Under the pieces are notes generated by a model. The model had not been told where the DNA came from. It did no database searches and saw only the letters and a program-made list of their open reading frames with translations. A stretch of 64,000 nucleotides of DNA from Jaapia argillacea MUCL 33604 (taxonomy: Eukaryota; Basidiomycota; Agaricomycetes; Jaapiales; Jaapiaceae), in assembly GCA_000697665.1 (NCBI GenBank), contig KL197745.1, positions 106,442 to 170,441 on the forward strand, read 5' to 3'. A program made the position numbers and the translations under genes. The number at the start of each line of letters is the position of its first letter. Position 1 is the first letter of the stretch. Shown piece by piece: positions 35,611-48,360 of this stretch.

Positions 35611-38600
35611 ATGACTGCGCCCCCTTCATCCTCTCAATCCACCATCAAGCCCATCGACTCGAGCTCAATCCATAGAATAAACTCTGGACAAGTGGTCATC
35701 GACCTCCAAACAGCCGTCAAAGAACTTCTCGAGAACTCATTGGATGCTGGTGCTACCAATATTGGTGAGCCTCCCTTATTCGATCCATTGCACTCGCGAT
35801 CTGGCCGACTAACTACTTGTGCCAAGGGAAGAGGTTCGATTCAAAGACAGCGGACTCAAATCCGTCGAAGTTGTCGACAACGGCAGTGGTATCGCCCCAG
35901 AAGACTATGAAAATGTAGCCCTGCCCCACCATACGTCTAAACTTTCCTCTACTGCGGCGTTATCGACTCTCTCGACTTTTGGTTTTCGTGGAGAAGCACT
36001 CAGTTCACTATGCTCTCTATGTGAGTCGGTTGTTGTGACGACTGCTACTGCCAATGAGGCGCCCATGGGATGCGTACTGGAGATGGATAGGAGGGGTAAA
36101 GTCGTGAAGAAGGGGAGGACCGCTAGGCAGGTGAGCTCTGAGGCTTCACTACCCTCTTCATTTACTGAAGTGGTAAATTGGACTTTTCCAGCGCGGCACG
36201 ACCATAGTCTTGACGAACATTTTTGCGTCTCTCCCTGTCAGACGGAAAGAGCTGGAGCGTAACGTGAAACGTGAATTCGCGAAAACGTTAAACTTGCTAA
36301 ACGCCTACGCCCTCGTACCATGTTCTTGTGCCCCTTCTGTTTCCCCAGATTCGGAAAACCTTGAGCAGGGCAAACCAAACAGAGGAGTCAGATTGACTAT
36401 CTCCAACCATCCGCAAGGAGGGTAAGCTACTCGAATTTCCTTACTTCCTTCAGGCATAGAGCTAAAATGGGCGTGGTAAGGAAGAAAGGTGTCTTGTTGC
36501 GAACAGATGGATCTCCCTCCTTGCGATCGTCGGTTTCCTCATTGTGGGGCCCCAAATCGCTCGAGAATGTCATAGATCTAAACTTGAAGTTTGACGTCGA
36601 ACCTGAACGAGCTGTCCTCCGGAGAATGGGGCTCAAAGATTCAGATGGGTACGTCTTCTCTTCCTCCCGCACTCTGCTCTGTTCATTTCATCATTTGACT
36701 CAATCACCCATCCAAACCTCATAAAGTACTTACTACCACTGCGTCATTGGTTCAGGGCACCCAAAACACCGATCGAAGTTCATGGACTGATTTCCAAGTT
36801 CTCCGTCGGGTGTGGGAGGACGGGTACGGATCGTCAATTCTTCTATGTGAATGGGAGGCCTTGGAATGCTGTCAAGGCAAGTCGTTCGTTTCTACTCTTT
36901 TCGATGGCAACATGCTGAACGCTGATACATTGACTACATAGGTGCAGAAAGCGTTCAACGAAGTGTACCGGTCGTTCAACATCTCACAAGCACCGTTCGT
37001 CGTTGCTGATTTTATTATACCCACTGGTACGTCCACTACTTTGTTTTTCGGCTTGTCCGTTGTTCCGTTGTTTCCTTGAAAAATGGAACATGCTCTTCAT
37101 TTCTCATGTCTCCCAAAACTCTTTCTGATAATGTGGCCGAAGATGCTTGCGATATCAATGTCAGCCCTGACAAGCGGACTATCTTCTTACACAGTGAGGG
37201 AAACTTGATTGAGGGCTTGAAGGTGTGATGTCGCCCTGGTTCTTTTGTTTCCTCCGGAGCGTTGACGTTGACCACTTGTCGTAGGCTGCGCTGGAAGCCG
37301 CCTTTTCATCCTCTCGGTCAACGTTTGACGTCACCCCAGCTTCGAGCTCACATATCGATGGGAAAGTTACTCGGGACAAGAGACGGGCTTCTCAGGTTGA
37401 TGTCGGGAGCCGGCTGGATGGTCGTGAGGATGGTGACAGCGAGACTGGTGCAGACGAGAATGGCGAAGGCAGTGTTGGAGGTGTCGATGTAGGCGAGAGA
37501 ATGGGCGAACCACATTTGCTGATCGAGGAGGGCGACCATCCTGTTGGTCTAGCGACCTCGCCAAAGCCGTTACAACCCACTGATAACCCGGCCGAACAAC
37601 GATTGGGCCCAGAAATGGAGGTTGACGAAGGTCCTCCGGCAACTTCTCCTGCGTCCGTTTCATCCCGTTCTATCTCGCATCCTCCTATCGCCACCCATTC
37701 TCCTCAAGCTAACTCATCATCACCAATAATCCCGAGGGAAGCTTCGAGGCGAACATCCTCACGACTCCCCTCGACTCCACCCCCATCCCCTTACCGAAGT
37801 AAATCGCAACCTTCTCTGAAACCCGCATCGTCAAAAACGAACGCTCCCCACGAGCCTACTCCATCGCAGCGTAGGGTCAGCGTCAGCTCAAGTCCCGAAG
37901 TTCAGGCTGTGGTGAGTACTCGAGGAGCTTTCTGGAATATCGGGAGACGAAGTAGTAGCATTCGACCCGGCGTGATAAGCCTGGACAGGGATGACGCCGG
38001 GGAGGCAGAGGCGGACGCGGAGGTGGAAGAAAGGGGAGAGGAACTGCAGGGACCGGTGAAGAAGAAACCTCGGTTAAGTAGCGCAGTGCATGTGAGGGAT
38101 AATGAGGGCGGAGATGTTGATGGCGGGGTGGGTCGAAAGGGCAAGGAGGGACCTGCGAGTGCAAGACAGAGTCTCAGAGCGAAGTTAGTGGGATTTGCGA
38201 GCAGCGGGAGCCAGATCGAGGTTGTCGATCTGGTGGATGAGGACATGGAGTGTGATGGTGAAGTCGAAAGTGTCGGAAAGTCGACTCTCGAACCAGATGA
38301 GGAGGTTGAAAACGCAAGCGATTTGGCTTCCAGGAGAGGCAGTGTGGACGATGATTCCGCCATTCCATCTGTCCAGGAGTCAACCTCCAGTAACCCGCTC
38401 TTCATTGCTACCACTGATTCAGATATGGAGGTCGATACCGATCTCCCTACCGATGGACCACCGACGGTACCAAGGATCAAGATCGAAGAGTGCGATCATG
38501 AACACACCATCGACTTAACCCAACCTCAAAGCCCTGTCGATCATTCGCATCCTTTACCTTTACCTTCCACTTCAAGCTCACAATCAGATTCCATCGATGT

Positions 38601-39756
38601 CCAAAACTCGGCAGGCCATCTTGTCGATCAATCCACTGTCAGTTCGAACCATTCAGACGCAGTTCGGTCGGAGATCGTCAAGACATTCGACACGGATGGA
38701 GATGTCGCTGTTGGGTTCGACATTGCCGCGGTCTCTTCACGATGGGCTGTACTACGGGACAACGCATCGTCCATCACCCTACCTGCGATACGTCCTGGCG
38801 CAGGTGTGGGAGCGGGAGGAGATGCCAGCGTTCACAACGTGGTCGACGACGCCAAAGCCGTCGATGCTCTTTCTAGAATTATCGAGAAGAAGGATTTCCT
38901 GTCAATGGAGGTGGTTGGACAATTCAATCTGGGCTTCATCATTGCCCGTCGACGACAACATACTCACAATGAGGATGGAGAAGCCGTATCGATGGACGAT
39001 TTATTCATCATTGACCAACATGCAGCTGACGAAAAGTACAACTTTGAGACCTTGCAACAGACCACAAGGATACAGTCGCAAAAGTTGTTCAGGTTAGCAT
39101 TGACTTTCATCCTCTACACCATCTGTATCATCTGATTGTTGTCTTAGGCCGCAACCATTGGAATTCACAGCTGCTGATGAACTCGTCGCTATCGAGAAGA
39201 TTGACGTCTTGCGACAGAATGGGTTTGAGATTGACGTGGATGAAGAAGCTCCCTCTGGACAAGGACGACTGAAACTGACAGCCCGTCCGGTCAGCAAAAG
39301 CACCGTTTTCGATATGAAAGGTGAGAATTTATGATTACTCGTATATTCGGTGACTTATCTCTTCACCTTACCAGACTTGGAGGAACTACTTCACCTTATG
39401 CAAGATTCGCCAGCTGGCCGCGTAGTACGCTGTTCAAAAGCACGAGCCATGTTCGCCTCCCGGGCTTGCCGAAAGAGTGTCATGATTGGTATGCCTTTGA
39501 CCAAGAAACAGATGACAACTGTATGCAACCCGTCTTCACGTCTAGCAACTTGTACTCACCTAACCGATCATAGGTCATACGGCATATGGGTACCATGGAC
39601 CAACCGTGGAACTGTCCTCATGGAAGACCTACCATGCGACACTTGTCTGATATCTCGGATGGTGGGTTTGGGTTCGGGTCACCATCACGATCCTCGGGCT
39701 CGCGGGAAGTGGATTGGTCTTCGTTTGGTCTGGAAATAGGTCTGCCAGTGGTATGA
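35611..39756 (+). CDS. PMS1: DNA mismatch repair endonuclease PMS1 (MutL family)
   Basis: Partner of Mlh1 in the MutL-alpha heterodimer that nicks the error-containing strand after MutS recognition. The ATG at 35611 gives [27 protein letters not shown]-binding motifs: [15 protein letters not shown] (residues about 37-51), [20 protein letters not shown], then the SLPVRRKEL loop and [17 protein letters not shown] long acidic, Ser/Pro-rich linker spans about 37400-38800. The C-terminal endonuclease domain has [24 protein letters not shown] (the metal-binding DQHAxxExxxxE motif), ACRKSVMIG and [10 protein letters not shown]. All are intact, so it should be catalytically active. The end reads [11 protein letters not shown] with TGA at 39754-39756. 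About ten short introns. The promoter side overlaps an inverted repeat arm. Confidence 0.93.
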
Positions 39757-39980
39757 TATATATTTGCTATCTACTTGCCGATCTAAATGCTACATATCTG
39801 CTTCACTTTGTGATTGAGTTCTTCCGTCCGGTGACAAGTACACGTGGTTTTTTTGTGTGCATCTTCCCCACAATCAATCAAGATAACGAGGATGGATTCA
39901 CAACTTACAGACTTTGCAGGAGCTCAGTACTCGTTCATCGAGGAACATCGCGGCGCTAACAGCGAAGGTCCAATCTCTCG

Positions 39981-41384
39981 ATGTCGATCCACGCAGTCAA
40001 ACGCGAGCATAGCCACCTAGCTTGGGATAATAGGTGAGGACGTCAGCACCACCAACTCATTCTCACTGATCTCAGATCACTCAAACCTCATTAGCATCCC
40101 ACCAGTCCTGACCGTCGCCTCAGGCTCGACAGTCTCCTTCGACTGTTTAGACGCTTCCAATGGTCAAATAGTCCCTACATCCACCACATCCACCCTCTCC
40201 TCCCTTATCTTCTCTCAACTAGACCAAATAAATGGACCGGTATACGTCGAAGGAGCTCTTCCAGGTGATACGCTTCAAGTCGAGGTCCTCTCAGTTGAAC
40301 CAGGAGAATGGGGTTGGACGGCTTTGATCCCAGGGTTCGGTTTACTAGCCGACGACGAAGAGTTTAAGGAACCAGTCTTGAAAGTTTGGAAACTTGATAA
40401 AGAGGGTGGTTTTGAGTGGTTCGACGAAGAGAAGGGGATTAAGATCCCGCTAAGACCTTTTGCTGGGGAGATGGGTGTTGCGAGGGGAATCAAGGGCGCT
40501 TTCTCGACTATTCCGCCTTATAATACTGGAGGGAATGTTGATACGAAACATTTGGTTAAGGGGTCGACGTTGTATTTGCCAGTTGAGGTTGAGGGGGCTT
40601 TGTTTTCTATTGGTGTAAGTCATCTTGGCGATATAATCTGGGGTTGGAGCGGTACTGATAGGTTGCGGGTGACTAGGATGGGCATGCTGCACAAGGAGAT
40701 GGAGGTGAGTAACTGGACTCGCCACCCGTTGCATCCAGGTTCGCTGAGTTCAGTCTTCTCACCAAATCGAAGAGATATGCGGTGCGTCGGAATCCCCCCC
40801 AGGATTATCTGTGCATTAAATGAGTCGCAAAGGGACTGCCATTGAAACACCGATGAAAGTGAGCGTGCGCCTCACAGTTCGGAAGGATAAGCCGTACACC
40901 AAGACTCCCCACTTTTACACTCCCGCAGTGAGTGTGACCGGGACGGAGGCGAATGGGGGTGAGGAGTATTATTGTACCACGGGCGTTGATTCCGGTAGGT
41001 CCTATTCCTGCAGACCTCGGATTCGAACCTCTGATGAACGGGTTTCTAGATATCAAGGAAGCAGCCCGTTCAGCCGCACGTTTCATGATCGATTACCTGT
41101 GTGCGGAGCATGGTCTAACAAGAGTCCAAGCGTATATGTTGTGTAGCGTTGCGGGGGATTTGAGGCTACACGAAGTGGTGAGTCCTTTTGGTGAGACTGG
41201 TGTGTGGGCGTAGCCTGATTGATCATTGATTCCGATAAAGGTCGACATGCCTAATTATGTTGTGAGTACTTGGAAACGGAGGCTGAGTTTTGGTAACGAG
41301 GTACACACCTGCTGATTTAGGAGGTTTTAGGTTGGCATGATGATGCCTCAATCTATCTTCGTCAAGCGTGTGTTTTCGGTGTAG
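39981..41384 (+). CDS. formamidase/acetamidase (FmdA_AmdA family)
   Basis: Hydrolyses short amides to acid and ammonia, a nitrogen-scavenging step. The ATG at 39981 gives MSIHAVKREHSHLAWDN, spliced to SIPPVLTVASGSTVSFDCLDAS. Family landmarks: INGPVYVEGALPGDTLQVEVL, GWGWTALIPGFGLL, IPLRPFAGEMGVA, STIPPYNTGGNVDTKHL, KGSTLYLPVEVEGALFSIG-DGHAAQGDGEVCGTAIE, FMIDYLCAEHGLTRVQAYMLCSVAGDLRLHEVVDMPNYVV, and the terminal GMMMPQSIF. The last intron must end at TTTTAG so that GTTGGCATGATGATG follows. Stop TAG at 41382-41384. It starts only about 220 bases after PMS1. Confidence 0.9.
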
Positions 41385-43983
41385 TCTTGGATCAAGAAGG
41401 TGTGGGGTGTTCCGGGGTTATGGTGGACCGTGTTGTTCGTAGGCATGGGACTACTCAGTGTTTCGGAATCAATGTGTGGTCCGCAAGGATGAGAAAGAGC
41501 AAGTTATGCTGGCAGGAATTGTGGTTGACGATGGTCGGATATCATGGGAAAACTCAGTTCCCATTCCATTCCAATAGCAGACGGAATCGGGCATCACGGT
41601 ACCGGTTCCAATCAAAATTCCAAGGCTGGCTCAGGCTAAAAAAACCCTACACGTATGCATCCATTCCACAGCCTTTGGTCTCACTCCACCCCCGCATGGA
41701 TGATCGAGAAGAAGGTGGCAAAGCAAGAGGCACACAATTCTCGTCTCGGTGCGAGGTCCATCGAACGTGGGAAATAGAACCAAAGTGGCTGTGCTCGGCA
41801 CCTTTGTGCCTGGGATCCCGTCTTCCTCTCAGGCTTGCCTCATTCGATGGGTCAACTACTGTAGCATGGGAGGATGAGACGGTGCTCCGTAAGGCGTTCG
41901 ACAGGGGCCGTAAGATATAAGCTTACTGTAGGTACCTTGATGCCCTCTTTCCACTGTGTTGTATTAATAAGTACGTGATCCCGACTTTGGAGGGTTAAGT
42001 ACGGCGATGACAGTCCAGGGGTGGTGAAGAGCGTGAGGGAAACGATGGGGGTTGTACGATAGTTATATCGCATACATAATGCCCGTTATCGATAGCGTAC
42101 AGCGGGGACTAGCAGGGACAATAAGAGGGCGGGTACGTATTAGAGCCAAGACCAGGGCTCTAGCAAGCCCTAACGAAATCGAGGGTACAGACTCAAACTC
42201 TAGCGTCGAACCAGGTCCAACACCACCCTCTCAATGTATTCTGGGGTTGTTGTCACCATGGTACTTGAGTGATAGGAACTGAGGCGAATGGCTTCGATCC
42301 GGTGATGGGGGACTGATTGACTATTATAGGTTTGGGAGTGTCGATCAAGGTTGGAATCGAGAATGTGCGATCAGAGGGCCTCCATGGAGGTTTAAGTGGC
42401 ATGTAGGACACAGGTATGAGGTGGATGGGAGGTTGTAGGTAACCACCGTGGTTGTTCGAGCTCTTGGATACGTGGATCCGTGCGCGTTGGGAAGTTGGCA
42501 GATAAGGGAAAGGGGGCGTTGAGGGGAGGTGAAGACGAGTCGGATCCGAATTCCAAATTCTCATGTACTTTTAGTTTATCCAGGCAGAACAGATGCGCTT
42601 TAATCAAACAACTCTGAGTGCCAGAATGGCTGTGTACACAGCGGAACGGGTCGATTAGGGTACATTGGATCGAGCCGCGATCAGAGTTCTCCTTAGTCTC
42701 TGAACGGGGAGTGAAGATGGGAACTAATCGTTGCGAGGAAGGTGGAGAGTTGTTGAGTGCTGATTGTAGACATGTGCGTGTGTGTTGGGAGACGGTAAGT
42801 AAACAGCAGAGCGCGACATCGCGAGTGGCTCGAGGGCTCGGTGACAGAAATACTTATCCCCGAGTATTGAACGAATGCCTCTCATCCAATGATCACGCCT
42901 CCAAATCAAAAGCAAGACGCACCAATCCCAATCCACGCAGCAGGAGCATCAATCAGCGGCACGCCTGTGGCCTCCAAATTCCAAGAGTCAGCGGAATTCG
43001 CTGGAGGGGGAACGACGTCACAAGACAAAGCAAGGATTGGATATTCGACGAATTTCTAATACGCAAAAACAGGTGATGATGGGGTGAACCGATGACTTGG
43101 CGCGCTCGACCGGTCATTTCTTGGTTCCTGTGATAAGTAGTGAAGGAGGGTTTCCAAGGCGAGAAATGAGGAGGGAGGGAGTAAGTACGGGTCTTTGGTC
43201 GTCGTGCGCGAAAGAGGCGGCACAGGGTCAGCTAATAAGGGATGTACGTGCAAGCGAATAGATGAAAGAGAAGCTCAATGCCTCCGACCTCCTACGTACC
43301 GCCGATGAACATTTGTACTCAGCGATCGTCAACAAGCAGTGGCGCTGAGGGATCGCGTAAAAAATGAGCTAACATGTCGCAACGCTTAATGAATGGATAC
43401 GGTACCGTATCTGTAATTTGGCTTGAGGAATTTGAACAACCTACCTTTTTTTACCTGATTCGTTGGGGTGGGTACTTGGCGTATATTGAGCGGGTGTGAA
43501 GTTTCAACTCACGATCGGACCGTATCCTTGGGCTCTCGGTCGACGAAAGATGGAGAGAAAGCTGTATGTGAGAGTGCGCAGCCGTCTGAAGCTGTTATCG
43601 TTGGGAATGGAGAGCCATCTGCGGTATGCTGAACCATTCCCGGAAGAGAGTTTTCTGCGATCAGCCTTTTAGCCTCGGAAACAAGCCCTGCTGACTCAGG
43701 AACAAAAGCACGAACACATGGCTTGATCCGGAGTTGGCGGGTTGTGGCGTTGTTCTTTTTCAGAAATTCTCTTCGTTCCAGTGATTTGGTTCTTACGGTT
43801 CCATGTAGTAGCCGTGATTTGATTGAATGCACCTTACTCGATATATTGCTACCACAATGCGAGTATCTCCACCACCTACACCCCCATTCTTCTGCTCGTA
43901 CCTGCTTGCTCATTTATTATCCCTCCATTCCACCGAGCATTTCCCCCTCCACCCTTGACCTTTTCTGATCTATCGTGGCTACC
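41385..43983. other. 2.6-kb intergenic region, no gene seen
   Basis: Open frames up to 177 codons occur (41387-41920 plus, 42618-43076 plus, 43509-43913 minus) but none resembles a known family or shows joinable exons. Composition is like the neighbouring genes. The last 80 bases before the G-alpha ATG are strongly CT-rich, as at a promoter. Confidence 0.45.
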
Positions 43984-46245
43984 ATGATGAAAGCCATGCG
44001 CCCTGCTCGGCCCCTTATCCATATCCCCCATGACGAAGACCCTTTCTCCAAAGTAATGCGACCGCCCGCAGACGAGTCACCTGAGGATAGATCTGAGAGG
44101 CACAGAAGATTACAGGAGGCTCAGAGGATCTCGCAAGAGATTGACGCAAGCCTCGCGGAATCTAAGAAGGCTTTTGAAAAGAGGAAGAAGGCCGTCAAAG
44201 TCCTCTTACTCGGTTAGTTATTCATTTTTTTTTGTCGTTTACACTTGGAGAGATTGACTTGCGATGAATGTATAGGCCAGGCTGAATCGGGAAAGAGTAC
44301 TACATTGAAGAGTGAGTGCTAATCCTTTCCCTTTGTGTATGCGCTAACGTGGTCATATGTTCGTTTAGATTTCCAACTGACGTTCACTCCCAATCATTTC
44401 TACAACGAGCGCTCAGCGTGGAGGACCGTCATCCAACTCAATCTCATCCGGTATGTCTAAATCTTCCTTTCTTCTCATCCCCGATTTCCGACGCTTGTTC
44501 CCCTACCAGCTCGGTCAAACGTCTCCTCGAAGTCCTCCAAGATGAATGGGACGCAGCGCCCACCATAATCTATCCCAGCAACGTCACCTCCACCGCCCTC
44601 CCTCGTTCCCCAACAGCACCCCGCCGCCCTTCGACAACCGGCTCACTCCTTACTCCCGAACACCGTAAAATCCGCATGCGTTTATCACCTTTACTATCCA
44701 TGGAAAGCGAACTCACGAGAAAGTTGTACGATACTCAAGAGGTTAGCCCTACCTCTAAGGATATTTGCGTACGGCCTGGCAGTGGATGGAAGGGGATCAT
44801 CAAGAGGGTGACTGGGGAGGAGAGTCAACGTGATAGTGGAGCCGCGCCGGTCAAGAAGAGAGGGAGTGGGAGGCCGGGATCGAGTGAAGGGAGGAGTAAG
44901 GCCGATCCGACTATGGTTCTGGCTGCTTGTAAGAACGATATCATTGCGTTGTGGGAGGATAAGGTTGTGAAGAGTGTGTTGAAGAAACATGGTGTACGGT
45001 TGGAGGATATGCCTGGATTGTGAGTCGTTTCGCTCACCTTGAAACGAGGATGGACGATGCTGACTTGGGTATATGCGTAGTTTCTTGAACGATGTTGAGC
45101 GGATAGCGACGTGTGATTACCTGCCTTCCGATGGTATGTTCGCTTTGCTCGAATTCCTTGTCGCGGTTTCATTGACGTTTATTGGTCTTTAGATGATATC
45201 CTGCGAGCTCGACTACGGACACTAGGCGTTGAAGAACATCGTTTCGTCATGGAAAGCGGTTCGTCTTATCTCTTTTGCTTTTCGCTGCCTGTCGCTTATG
45301 AGAGCGACAGGCACAGATATCGGGGCCGAGTGGTATGTGTTCGACGTGGGAGGAAGTCGGGGAATGGTAAGCTCTCTCTCTCATGTCGGATCTGGCACAA
45401 TCGGATGTCTGATCTACTTTTGATTTAGCGGAATTCTTGGATACCTTATTTCGATGATGGTATGTCGCCTTCGATACTTGAGAGAACGATTTCGATCTGA
45501 CTTCTATTCGTAGTTCAAGCTATCATATTCCTCGCACCCCTACTATTCAACCAAACCCTCGAAGAAGACCCATCAATCAACCGAGTCGTACGTACCCTTT
45601 CCTTCCAACCTACGGACCACCCTCCTGAGGTCCTTCGTATGACTTTACAGGAAGACTCGTTATATCTCTGGAAAGAGATCTGCACGAATCCACTCTTGGC
45701 GAAAGTGACACTTGTGTTATTTTTGAACAAGATCGACATGCTTCAAGCTATCTTGGATGCTGGTGTACAGTTGAAGAAGTTCGTCCCGTCGTTTGGGGAT
45801 AACCCAAATGATGTGGAACATGTCGTCAAGTGTGAGCATCTCTTTTGGGAACCTTTTCTGGTCCCAATGCTGATGTATGCGTGTTTTATGTTGGGGTTTT
45901 AGTCTTCAGGGACAAGTTCCGTTCGTATCACGTACGTCCCCCTCTCCACCCCATCCTTCAGGTATGTTTGCTGATATGAGTTGATTGACAGAAACGTTAC
46001 TCCCCAAAATTCCGTCCATTCTTCTGCCACGAGACATCAGTAGTTGTACGTTCCTTTCCCTCCCAACCTCCCCGTATCCAGTCTAACCATATCACAGGAC
46101 ATGGGCACTACCTCCGCGATCATCATTGGTGGTAAGTCTACTCTCCTCCCACCGCCGAGAGATAAGCTCTGACACGCCTCTTGTTCTTGTTCTAGTTCGG
46201 GAAGGGATCCTCCATCATCATTTCAGAACCTTAAGTATCTTATAA
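43984..46245 (+). CDS. divergent heterotrimeric G-protein alpha subunit
   Basis: A GTP-binding signalling subunit, predicted at the inner face of the plasma membrane. The ATG at 43984 gives MMKAMRPARPLIHIPHDEDPF; no N-terminal Gly for myristoylation is present. Landmarks: KKAVKVLLLG-QAESGKSTTLK (P-loop), NFQLTFTP, a roughly 130-residue Ser/Pro/basic insert in the helical domain, FFLNDVERIATCDYLPSD, DILRARLRTLGV (switch I arginine and threonine), WYVFDVGGSRGM (switch II), VQAIIFLAPLLFNQ, LFLNKIDML (guanine-binding NKxD), FFCHETSVVDMGTTSAIII in place of the TCATDT region, and the C-terminal HHHFRTLSIL. The switch II Gln needed for GTP hydrolysis is Ser. About a dozen short introns. A decayed duplicate lies at 54088-56183. 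Confidence 0.85.
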
Positions 46246-46493
46246 CCAATCCTTATTTGGTCCCTGTTTCCCCGCCTCGTTTCTTCACTCCCATCTATTT
46301 GTGTGTTCGTTGACTTTGTAACTTAATTGTTTGTTGTTTCGTCGCTTTGTTGTTCAATTGTTCCACGCCTGGTGCGCATGCGTACCCACTGTCCCCTACC
46401 CCACGCGATCTATCGATATCTTATTTTGTCTAATGATGTAGCTACCATCTCCCTTATTTGCGCTCCGGCCTGAGCGTTTTTGTAATCGTATAC

Positions 46494-46740
46494 TATGACG
46501 GTCAAAGTGCACTTTTATTCCCGCGCGCAACATTTGCCGGAGCGCGCTCAACTCGAGGAGCACTCAACTTCCGCATGCTTATTTCTTGCTCCACAGACAC
46601 CTCAACTCATTCCGAGTCTCCCAAACTTCCCCAATATATTGTCCAGTCGACCCACTGAACTCCTCCAACTCCTTGATTTGATGATACATACGGACGGAAG
46701 TTGCCGTGACTGGCCATAAAAGGAAATTTTATGTTTCGTA
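46494..46740 (+). repeat. left terminal inverted repeat
   Basis: Aligns by eye with the reverse complement of 47871-48117 to about the block ATGTTTCGTAC, with scattered substitutions and tiny indels. Several differences are transitions at CpG. Confidence 0.85.
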
Positions 46741-47870
46741 CTTGAAAACACCATGTATCCAGCACAGCGGCCTGCCCATCGCTCGCCCTCAACTCAATCC
46801 CAGTTATGAAGACAATAGGGAGAACTAGACTAGGTGTAATCTGTGGACAAATATATAGAGTACAATCCCTAGTCACCGCTTGGTTGGTGACACTGGGTCT
46901 ACACACTGCAGAAACATGCGGGAGACTGTAAGAAGAGATGAAAGATGTGGATGCGGGGAAGAGAGAAGAGAAGAGGAAAGATCGTAGGAGAAGAGGAGGG
47001 GAGGGACGAGAAGGGTGGTGGAGAGTGAGGAGGGGAATGAAGGGTGTGAATGGATCGAGATTGATGAAAGGGGGAAGGGGTAAAGAAGAGTGGGGGAGAT
47101 TGAAGGGAGACAGAGTGATGGGAGGGTGTTGAAGGGGGGAGAGTTTCTAATGGAAAGTGGGAGAAAACATCATGAGGAGGAGGGACACAACGGAGTAGGG
47201 GAGGATTAAAGTTTGAACAAGGAACCCAATGGCCTTGAATACGAAAGATAAGTAACATTTACCGAAACGGAGACTCCAAAATATGTGAGATCAGACTCAT
47301 CAAGGATAAAAAGTACATATGATACCCTCAATATCCCGAGGCCGCCTTCGTTGACCGATCAGTCGCCCCACCGTCGTTCTTGAATTTTGAGTCAGCGGGT
47401 CGAGGACGTCCAGTGAGGCTGCCACTTTGATGGCCTGGAGGCAATTATACGGCAGTTGGATTGACAGTGTGTATACACCCATGTTCAATCACGTCTTCAA
47501 CATACTGTATGCTGCTGTGGTTCCTGTAATGCCGCCGGAGGGCAGGCTAACACTCGTGAGTCTTGAGGTGTATGATTATACTGATACTTGGGAAGAGGAC
47601 TATCGACAGGATAAATGGACGAGATGCGAGTAAAAGCCCAGTGCGAAGAGATCTAGACTCCACCTGACAATCCCCCATAGATTTACATGCCCCACACACC
47701 CCGTTACTTTTGACTCAACCAGCCACGACACCCACCTTTATACGTATCTCGGCAGCCACTTATAAGCTGCTCCGCGTCTGTACTCGTAGTTAGTGCGTAG
47801 CGGTTCTCTAGAATTCATCATCATCACCCAGTGCGAAGAGGTCCTGCGCCGAGCAGTGAGCAGGTTGACG

Positions 47871-48117
47871 TTCCGAAACGTAAATTTCCTTTTACGGCAG
47901 GTCGCGGCAACCTCCGTTCGTATATGCATCGAATCAACGATTTGGCAGGGTTCAGTGGATCGACTGGACAATATATTGGGGAGGTTTGGGGGGGCTCTGA
48001 TGAGTTGAGGTGTCTGTGGAGCAAGAAATAAGACTTCGGAAAGTTGAGTGCTCCTCGAGTTGAGTGCGCTCCGGTAAATGCTGCGCGCGGGAATAAAAGT
48101 GCACTTTGACCGTCATA
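47871..48117 (-). repeat. right terminal inverted repeat
   Basis: Reverse complement of 46494-46740; the outer 40 bases are nearly identical, including GACCGTCATA at the tip. Confidence 0.85.
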
Positions 48118-48360
48118 GTATACACGCCCCCGCTGATCAGTCGTTTCCGTACTTACGATTTAAACTTTATGGCTGTCCACAAGCATGGGACGCGATCAAG
48201 AGCTTCTCAAGCTCGGGAGCCTCACTTGTTGCACAGCTGCACTGCTGTTACAGCCTCATGCTCAACAGCCCGAAGAAATGGGTAACACGCAGCGTCAAGA
48301 GTACTAACAGCACTTTCTTCCCCTCCCGCATCTAGCCGTCTACGTACTCCCCCGTCAGGA

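Larger units (their letters stand above)
46488..48123. mobile_element. non-autonomous DNA transposon with 247-bp TIRs and target duplication
   Basis: The element runs 46494-48117, from TATGACGGTCAAAGTGCAC to its reverse complement, with GTATAC on each side (46488-46493 and 48118-48123). The duplicated unit downstream keeps the empty site with a single GTATAC at 56407-56412 in otherwise matching flanks, which proves insertion after the segmental duplication. Because GTATAC is palindromic, a target duplication of 6, 4 or 2 bases fits equally well. The interior (about 1.1 kb) has no transposase-like frame; it holds a purine-rich tract at about 46918-47150. It should depend on a transposase encoded elsewhere. 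The superfamily cannot be assigned. Confidence 0.88.

Noticed and set aside
41015-41040. GGATTCGAACCTCTGATGA resembles a tRNA T-arm in reverse
   Set aside because: It lies inside the formamidase exon encoding LGFEPLMNGF, and no cloverleaf arms flank it.
41387-41920. 177-codon frame after the formamidase gene
   Set aside because: It begins right at the formamidase end in another frame, has no family content, and no splice sites that join it.
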